Shown here one piece after another: positions 5,289 to 9,311 of a stretch of DNA of 9,311 bases; the first letter of the stretch is position 1, and each line of letters opens with the position of its first letter. The notes beneath the pieces are model-generated. The model was not told the DNA's origin, made no database searches, and saw nothing but the letters and a program-made list of their open reading frames with translations. The position numbers were made by a program, and so were the translations under genes. Origin of the DNA: Hyphomicrobiales bacterium (GTDB taxonomy: Bacteria > Pseudomonadota > Alphaproteobacteria > Rhizobiales > S144-23); contig WGBL01000105.1 in assembly GCA_015494375.1 (NCBI GenBank), positions 1 through 9,311 on the forward strand, given 5' to 3'.

Positions 5289-7001
5289 TCAGCGCGTCTT
5301 TTTTGTCTTTGTCCGTTTTGCCCCTGCCGTTTGCTTGGCCCCCTTTCGGGCACGAGGCGATTTCGCCTTGCTGGATGTGCTGCGCGATGAGGCTGGCTGG
5401 CGCGAACTCCCCTGCCGGGCCCGTTTGGCGCTCCCCTCCGCTTTGAGCCACCAATCATCGGGTGGGCTGAAGAGGCCGGCGGCATCCTCGATGACCTGGG
5501 CCGCGCGAAAGAGCGTCTCCTCGGCAAAGGGCGCCGCGATAAGCTGGAGCCCCAGGGGTGTGCCTTCGCCCGAGAGGCCCGCCGGCACCGAGATGCCCGC
5601 GACCCCCGCCATGTTCACCGGCACCGTCAGAATGTCGCTCAAGTACATCTCGAGCGGATCGTCCACCTTGGCGCCGATGGCAAAAGCCGGGCTTGGGGTG
5701 GTTGGTGTCAGAAGAACATCGACCTGTTTGAACGCCTTTTCGAAATCGCGACGAATGAGGGTGCGCACCTTTTGCGCCTGGAGATAGTAGGCATCGTAGT
5801 AGCCCGCCGAGAGCACATAGGTGCCGATAAGGACGCGGCGCTTGACCTCGGCGCCAAAGCCCGCGGCTCGGGTTTCCTCGTACATGGAGATGATGTCGTC
5901 GGCCTCGACGCGGAGGCCGTAGCGCACGCCATCGTAGCGGGCGAGATTGGACGAGGCTTCGGCCGGCGCGACGATGTAGTAGGCGGGCAGCGCATACTTG
6001 GTGTGCGGCAGCGAAAGCTCGCGGACCTCGGCGCCCGCCGCCTCGAGCCAGGCGATCCCCTTCTCCCAAAGCGCAGCGATTTCATCGCTCATGCCATCGA
6101 CGCGGTATTCCCTGGGCACGCCCACCTTGAGGCCCTTGACACCTTTCTCGAGCGCCTTTTCATAGTCGGGAACGGGCCGGTCGGCCGAGGTCGAGTCCTT
6201 GGCGTCGTGCCCGGCCATGGAGCGCAGCAAAATGGCCGCGTCCCGCACCGTGCGGGCGAAGGGCCCCGCCTGATCGAGCGAGGAGGCAAAGGCGACAATC
6301 CCCCAGCGCGAGCAGCGGCCATAGGTGGGCTTGAGGCCGACGGTGCCGGTAAAGGCCGCCGGCTGGCGGATCGAGCCGCCCGTGTCGGTGCCGATGGTAC
6401 CCGCCGCAAGCCGCGCCGCAACGGCTGCCGCCGAGCCGCCCGAGGACCCGCCAGGCACAAGCGGCGCCGATGCGGTGCCGCCGTTCTTGCCCTCGTTGCT
6501 CTTCTTGCCTTCCTTGCTCTTCTTGCCCTTTTGGACCGTGGCCGTAGCGCGCCAGGGATTGACCACGGGGCCGTAATAGCTGTTCTCATTCGACGAGCCC
6601 ATCGCAAACTCGTCCATGTTGAGCTTGCCGAGCATGACGGCGCCGTCGGCCCAGAGTTTGGCGGTCACGGTCGATTCATAGGTGGGCTTGAAGCCATCGA
6701 GGATATGGCTTGCGGCCTGGGTGTGGACGCCCCGGGTGGCGAACAAATCCTTGACCCCAAGGGGAATGCCTTCGAGCGGCCGCACCTTGCCGCGCCCCTT
6801 GCCGGCAAGGCGCTTGTCGCTCTCGGCCGCCATCTCGAGCGCCCGCTCGGGCGTCGTCGCCACATAGGCGTTGAGCGCCGCATTGCCCGCCTCGATGGCC
6901 GCAAGGTAGGCCTCGACGAGCTCGCGGGCCGAGAATTCCTTCGCCTTGAGGCCGTTGCGCGCCTCGGCGATGGTCAGTCGTGTGAGGTCTTGATCGCTCA
7001 C
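5289..7001 (-). CDS. gatA: Asp-tRNA(Asn)/Glu-tRNA(Gln) amidotransferase subunit A
   Basis: GatA is the glutaminase subunit of the GatCAB complex. It releases ammonia from glutamine so that GatB can convert Glu-tRNA(Gln) or Asp-tRNA(Asn) to the amidated form. The amidase signature is complete: Lys84 in GIPLGVKDLF, cis-Ser186 in PGGSSGGSA and nucleophile Ser210 in GTDTGGSIRQPA. I place the start at the GTG at 7001, with GGGAG eight bases upstream, giving MSDQDLTRLTIAEA as in the family; a GTG at 7016 lacks a Shine-Dalgarno. At 570 aa it is longer than the usual 490 or so. Lys-to-cis-Ser spacing is 102 residues instead of the usual 75, so there is a 27-residue Lys/Gly/Ser-rich insertion just before the catalytic GGSSGG loop. 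After the usual end near DDWW there is a basic tail of about 55 residues rich in Lys, Arg, Ser and Ala. It lies 53 bp after gatC, in an operon; gatB does not follow. Confidence 0.96.
   Translation of the reverse strand: MSDQDLTRLTIAEARNGLKAKEFSARELVEAYLAAIEAGNAALNAYVATTPERALEMAAESDKRLAGKGRGKVRPLEGIPLGVKDLFATRGVHTQAASHILDGFKPTYESTVTAKLWADGAVMLGKLNMDEFAMGSSNENSYYGPVVNPWRATATVQKGKKSKEGKKSNEGKNGGTASAPLVPGGSSGGSAAAVAARLAAGTIGTDTGGSIRQPAAFTGTVGLKPTYGRCSRWGIVAFASSLDQAGPFARTVRDAAILLRSMAGHDAKDSTSADRPVPDYEKALEKGVKGLKVGVPREYRVDGMSDEIAALWEKGIAWLEAAGAEVRELSLPHTKYALPAYYIVAPAEASSNLARYDGVRYGLRVEADDIISMYEETRAAGFGAEVKRRVLIGTYVLSAGYYDAYYLQAQKVRTLIRRDFEKAFKQVDVLLTPTTPSPAFAIGAKVDDPLEMYLSDILTVPVNMAGVAGISVPAGLSGEGTPLGLQLIAAPFAEETLFRAAQVIEDAAGLFSPPDDWWLKAEGSAKRARQGSSRQPASSRSTSSKAKSPRARKGAKQTAGAKRTKTKKTR
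6484..6530 (-). repeat. 18-bp tandem repeat encoding the GatA Lys-rich insertion
   Basis: TTCTTGCCCTCGTTGCTC (6484-6501) is followed by TTCTTGCCTTCCTTGCTC (6502-6519), differing at three bases, and by a partial third copy from 6520. On the coding strand this yields KKSKEG, then KKSNEG, then a shortened unit. The period is a multiple of three, so the gatA frame is kept. This is most simply an in-frame tandem expansion inside the gene. Confidence 0.88.
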
Positions 7002-7020
7002 GAGGGCTGCTCCCACACTC

Positions 7021-7070
7021 TGCTATTCCACCACTTTGCTATGCCGCCATTTTGCTATTCCACCACTTTG
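7021..7070. repeat. Three 16-bp tandem copies spanning the gatC stop codon
   Basis: The unit TGCTATTCCACCACTT occurs at 7021-7036 and, identically, at 7053-7068. The middle copy, 7037-7052 (TGCTATGCCGCCATTT), has three changes. The right copy covers the last codons and TAG stop of gatC; the other two extend into the gatC-gatA gap, ending just before the gatA translation start region. The gap therefore appears to have grown by duplication of the gatC 3' end. Confidence 0.92.
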
Positions 7071-7342
7071 GGAACGACAAAGAAATGGTCCTCGCGCGCC
7101 GGCGCATTGGCCACGATGTCGTCAGGGCAGCCGCCGTCATCGACCACATCCGGGCGCTCTTTGAGCGTCATCTCGACGACGCGCGTCATCGGGGGAACGT
7201 CACGCGTGTCCACCTCGCCGAGCTGCTCGACCCAGGAGAGGATGGCGCCGAGCTCGCTCTCGAGCGCTTTTGCCTCGTCGTCGCTGATGCGTATGCGGGC
7301 AAGCCGCGCAATATGGCGCACCGTGCTCTCGTCGATCTTCAT
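7055..7342 (-). CDS. gatC: Asp-tRNA(Asn)/Glu-tRNA(Gln) amidotransferase subunit C
   Basis: GatC is the small chaperone-like subunit that wraps the GatA-GatB interface. The 95-aa length is typical. Family landmarks are the N-terminal helix ESTVRHIARLARIRISDDEA, the LGAILSWVEQLGEVDT helix, the DVPPMTRVVEMTLKERPDVV segment and the C-terminal AREDHFFVVPKVVE. I chose the ATG at 7342, which begins MKIDESTV as in other GatC; a purine stretch (AAAAGAG) lies eight bases upstream, a weak Shine-Dalgarno. A longer frame to 7387 is not supported. It is first in a gatC-gatA operon on the minus strand and divergent from the phosphatase-fold gene at 7609. Its last codons and stop lie within a three-copy 16-bp repeat. 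Confidence 0.95.
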   Translation of the reverse strand: MKIDESTVRHIARLARIRISDDEAKALESELGAILSWVEQLGEVDTRDVPPMTRVVEMTLKERPDVVDDGGCPDDIVANAPAREDHFFVVPKVVE

Positions 7343-7608
7343 GGGTGATACTCTTTTCGCGAAGGGATGGAGCGCTTCAAGCTTCAAGCGTCAGGCATCA
7401 AGCGTTTCGCCGGCTACTCTTAGCCCGGCGGCTCTGGCGGCGCAACGGCTGCCGGGGCCTTCGGGGTTTTGGGGGGATGCAACCGCTGTGGGGGAGGCAA
7501 CCGCTGAAGGGACACACGCCTTGCTCAATCTCGCCGTAGAGGCATTGCAATGTGCCGACGCGGTGGCGCATTCGCCAAATCTTGACGGCTCCGGGCTAAA
7601 ATTGCGCA
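7343..7608. other. Divergent intergenic region, gatC and EEP-family gene
   Basis: These 266 bases must hold promoters for gatC (minus) and perhaps for the plus-strand gene. I see no confident -35/-10 pair. Repeats are again present: GCTTCAA at 7374-7380 and 7381-7387, and GCAACCGCTG at 7479-7488 and 7497-7506 with a one-mismatch relative at 7442-7451. A 9-bp imperfect inverted repeat (7424-7432 with 7448-7456) could form a hairpin in the gatC leader. No open frame here looks coding. Confidence 0.55.
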
Positions 7609-8853
7609 ATGATGAGGTATGCCAATTCAAAAAGCGGGCGATTGCGGTCAAACGAACGCCCTGAGAGTCTCCACCCGAATCTCCATCTCCGCCCGAAGGC
7701 TGCAAGGTGGCGGCGAGCGCTGGCTTTGCTTGCCTTTGCCGGTTCGGCCTCGCTCGCTCTGGCCGGGCTTGCCGGCGCCGCCTCGCCCTTTCTTGATGTT
7801 TTCGGGCATCTGCTCGGCCATACGGTTCCGGCAACGGCAATCTCGGCTGTCGCCCTCATCTGGCCGCAGCGCGTCCTCGTAATCATGGGCGCGGGCGGCG
7901 CGGCGACACTCGGCACTTATGGGGTGATTGCCCTTTTGGGCCAAGCGCCGCTGGGCCAGGAGCCGCAAGCGCGCATTGTGGGGATGGCAGCCCACGCTCG
8001 CATGCCTCAACGCACGGATCAAGGCGCGGGTCAAACAGCCGCCCATGCCAGCGGCCCCCAAGGTGCGGGCCACCTCCGGATTGCCGAGCGGGCCGGAAAG
8101 CGCCGCCGGCTCCGCATCCTCAGCTTCAACACCTGGCACGGCAACCGCGCACCTGAGCGGATCATCACATTGCTTAAGAAGGAGCGCCCCGATGTCGCCA
8201 TCTTTGTCGAGTTCGGGCCCAACAAGCGCTGGCTGCTCGACGCTCTCGCGCGCGCCTATCCCTATCAGGCGGGCTGCTCGGAGCGCTGGTTCTGCTCGGT
8301 TGTCATCCTTTCGCGCCTGCCGATCCGGGCGGGGGGCAGCGACGGCCGCGATCTCGGCCCGAGCCCACCCATGGCCTGGATCGAGCTCATGACCGCCGCA
8401 GGGCCGTTGCGGATCTATGGCGTGCACATCATGCGCCCGATCGACGGGCCGCGCGGCCACGTTCGCGAGCTTGCCTATCTGGCGCGCCTCATCCAGGCGC
8501 ACAGGAGGCGCGGCAATGGCGGGCTTGCGTTTGTCGCGGGCGATTTCAATGCCACGCGCTGGGCGCAGTCGCTGCGGCGCTTTGAGCGGGATGCCGGGCT
8601 CACCCATATGGGCCGCTTTTTGCCAAGCTGGCCGGCAGGCCCGCGAGGCTGGCCGCAACTGGCCATCGACCATGCCTTCGCTTCGCCGGGACTGCGCTTT
8701 ACACAGGCCCGGCTGGGTGCCCTCGCAGGCTCGGATCACCTGCCGCTTGTGCTCGACCTGGCGCTTGCGGCACCGCTCGTGAGCGCTCGCCAAGAACCGC
8801 GCAATGCACACGAAGCGATCAGGCGCGGCAGCGCCGCTCTTTCGCGGCCTTGA
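7609..8853 (+). CDS. Membrane-anchored endonuclease/exonuclease/phosphatase-fold protein
   Basis: This 414-aa protein has an N-terminal membrane region (hydrophobic stretches at about 36-58, 74-92 and 93-112), a polar linker of about 55 residues (113-167) and a C-terminal EEP domain (168-385). All metal and catalytic motifs of the DNase I/exonuclease III fold are visible: Asn174 in LSFNTWHGN, Glu201 in VEFGP, His273 in GVHIMRP, Asp312 and Asn314 in GDFNAT, Asp354 and His355 in IDHAF, and Asp376 and His377 in GSDHLP. It should be an Mg-dependent phosphodiesterase or phosphatase; the substrate could be a nucleic acid, phosphoinositide-like lipid or other phosphoester. The architecture resembles YafD-type proteins. 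The ATG at 7609 follows an in-frame TAA at 7597 and is the first usable start; no Shine-Dalgarno is visible, so a later start is possible. The last 35 bases overlap the opposing lipoprotein gene. Confidence 0.88.
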   Translation: MMRYANSKSGRLRSNERPESLHPNLHLRPKAARWRRALALLAFAGSASLALAGLAGAASPFLDVFGHLLGHTVPATAISAVALIWPQRVLVIMGAGGAATLGTYGVIALLGQAPLGQEPQARIVGMAAHARMPQRTDQGAGQTAAHASGPQGAGHLRIAERAGKRRRLRILSFNTWHGNRAPERIITLLKKERPDVAIFVEFGPNKRWLLDALARAYPYQAGCSERWFCSVVILSRLPIRAGGSDGRDLGPSPPMAWIELMTAAGPLRIYGVHIMRPIDGPRGHVRELAYLARLIQAHRRRGNGGLAFVAGDFNATRWAQSLRRFERDAGLTHMGRFLPSWPAGPRGWPQLAIDHAFASPGLRFTQARLGALAGSDHLPLVLDLALAAPLVSARQEPRNAHEAIRRGSAALSRP

Positions 8854-9250
8854 GCTCGGCATTCACCTCACCCGCAAGGGCGATGATCTGGCCGACGCGC
8901 TCGGCCGAGATGCCGCGGGTTCTCTCCGAGGTCAGCAGTTGCTTGGCATGCGCTGTCTCGCCAATGCCCTTTGCCAGCTGCTCGCAAGTCAGGCTGTCTT
9001 TGCTCGCCCGGTAGGCGAACAGACGCACACCCGAAACATATTCCCGCACCGTGGGCTTGCGCGCCACCCAGGCATGGCTGGGATCGTCGCGCATGCTCTT
9101 GAGTGCCGTCAGTCGCCGCTTGATGCAGGCGCTCGAATCGTCGATGCACATGTCGCCATCCTCGAGCGCACAGCCCGCCAACACGACGCCGACCAGCCCG
9201 AGGGAAATGACGCCGGACCTGAACGCAACACGCAGCCATTGTGATACCAT
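8819..9250 (-). CDS. Small Cys-containing putative lipoprotein, unknown function
   Basis: This 143-aa protein begins with a lipoprotein signal: a basic residue near the N-terminus, the hydrophobic stretch GVISLGLVGVVLAGC, and the lipobox LAGC at residues 24-27 with Cys27 as the lipidation site. The mature part has Cys35 and Cys42 in a DMCIDDSSAC segment and a third conserved-looking pair further on (LTCEQL and RRCRA), suggesting disulfides in the periplasm. The sequence is otherwise helical and polar, and I do not recognise a family. The start is uncertain: ATG at 9250 or GTG at 9253, both with only a weak GAG upstream. It is convergent with the EEP gene and overlaps its end by 35 bp. Confidence 0.75.
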   Translation of the reverse strand: MVSQWLRVAFRSGVISLGLVGVVLAGCALEDGDMCIDDSSACIKRRLTALKSMRDDPSHAWVARKPTVREYVSGVRLFAYRASKDSLTCEQLAKGIGETAHAKQLLTSERTRGISAERVGQIIALAGEVNAELKAAKERRCRA

Positions 9251-9259
9251 CACCCACTC

Positions 9260-9290
9260 AACCCCACGACTAAACGATCAAAACCCCACG
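9260..9290. repeat. 9-bp direct repeats upstream of the lipoprotein gene
   Basis: AACCCCACG occurs at 9260-9268 and 9282-9290, 22 bp start to start, close to two helical turns. They lie 10-40 bases upstream of the lipoprotein start codon on the minus strand. They could be binding sites or a duplication remnant. The upstream flank is cut by the window end. Confidence 0.6.
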
Positions 9291-9311
9291 CTCTTTAACA
9301 TGACGCCAGAC

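Noticed and set aside
5772..7664. A 630-codon plus-strand frame opposite gatA and gatC
   Set aside because: It lies antisense to two well-conserved genes, is low in recognisable motifs and shows a Leu/Ala/Gly-rich composition typical of antisense GC-rich DNA.
7648..8862. A 404-codon minus-strand frame opposite the EEP gene
   Set aside because: The plus strand carries all EEP catalytic motifs in order; the minus frame has none.

Overview
The window is GC-rich, with strongly GC-biased codons. Its proteins (GatC and GatA, a YkgJ-type cysteine cluster protein, a small Sel1-like protein) look alphaproteobacterial, possibly Hyphomicrobiales. That placement is an inference from protein character, not from a marker gene. 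No rRNA, tRNA, CRISPR array, transposase or phage gene is visible, so this reads as chromosomal sequence.

Layout, left to right. Positions 1-212 are non-coding and carry a 43-bp tandem duplication. A YkgJ-family Fe-S/zinc cluster protein (213-1217, minus) follows; it has its own likely promoter just below a clear Rho-independent terminator (1309-1338). That terminator closes the main metabolic locus, aprB-aprA (minus), which encodes both subunits of dissimilatory adenylylsulfate (APS) reductase. The aprB-aprA gap is unusually long (about 226 bp) and the region upstream of aprB is 444 bp; both are full of short tandem duplications. Next come a small Sel1-like gene (4486-4755, minus), a 530-bp gap with an AT-rich part and a perfect 21-bp palindrome, and the gatC-gatA operon (minus), which encodes two of the three subunits of the Asp-tRNA(Asn)/Glu-tRNA(Gln) amidotransferase. 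On the plus strand lies a membrane-anchored endonuclease/exonuclease/phosphatase-fold protein (7609-8853). Its end overlaps, tail to tail, a small lipoprotein gene (8819-9250, minus).

How the genes work together: AprBA interconverts APS and sulfite plus AMP. An aerobic alphaproteobacterium would most plausibly use it in the sulfur-oxidising direction, but the usual partners (aprM or qmoABC, sat, dsr) are not in the window. GatCA needs GatB, which is also absent. The other genes look like independent housekeeping or envelope genes.

No wholly new system is evident. The most distinctive features are (1) tandem duplications of 9 to 43 bp in almost every intergenic gap, some of which duplicate functional elements (the aprA Shine-Dalgarno segment, the gatC stop region, the aprB leader), and (2) a GatA with a repeat-encoded lysine-rich insertion next to its catalytic loop and a long basic C-terminal tail.
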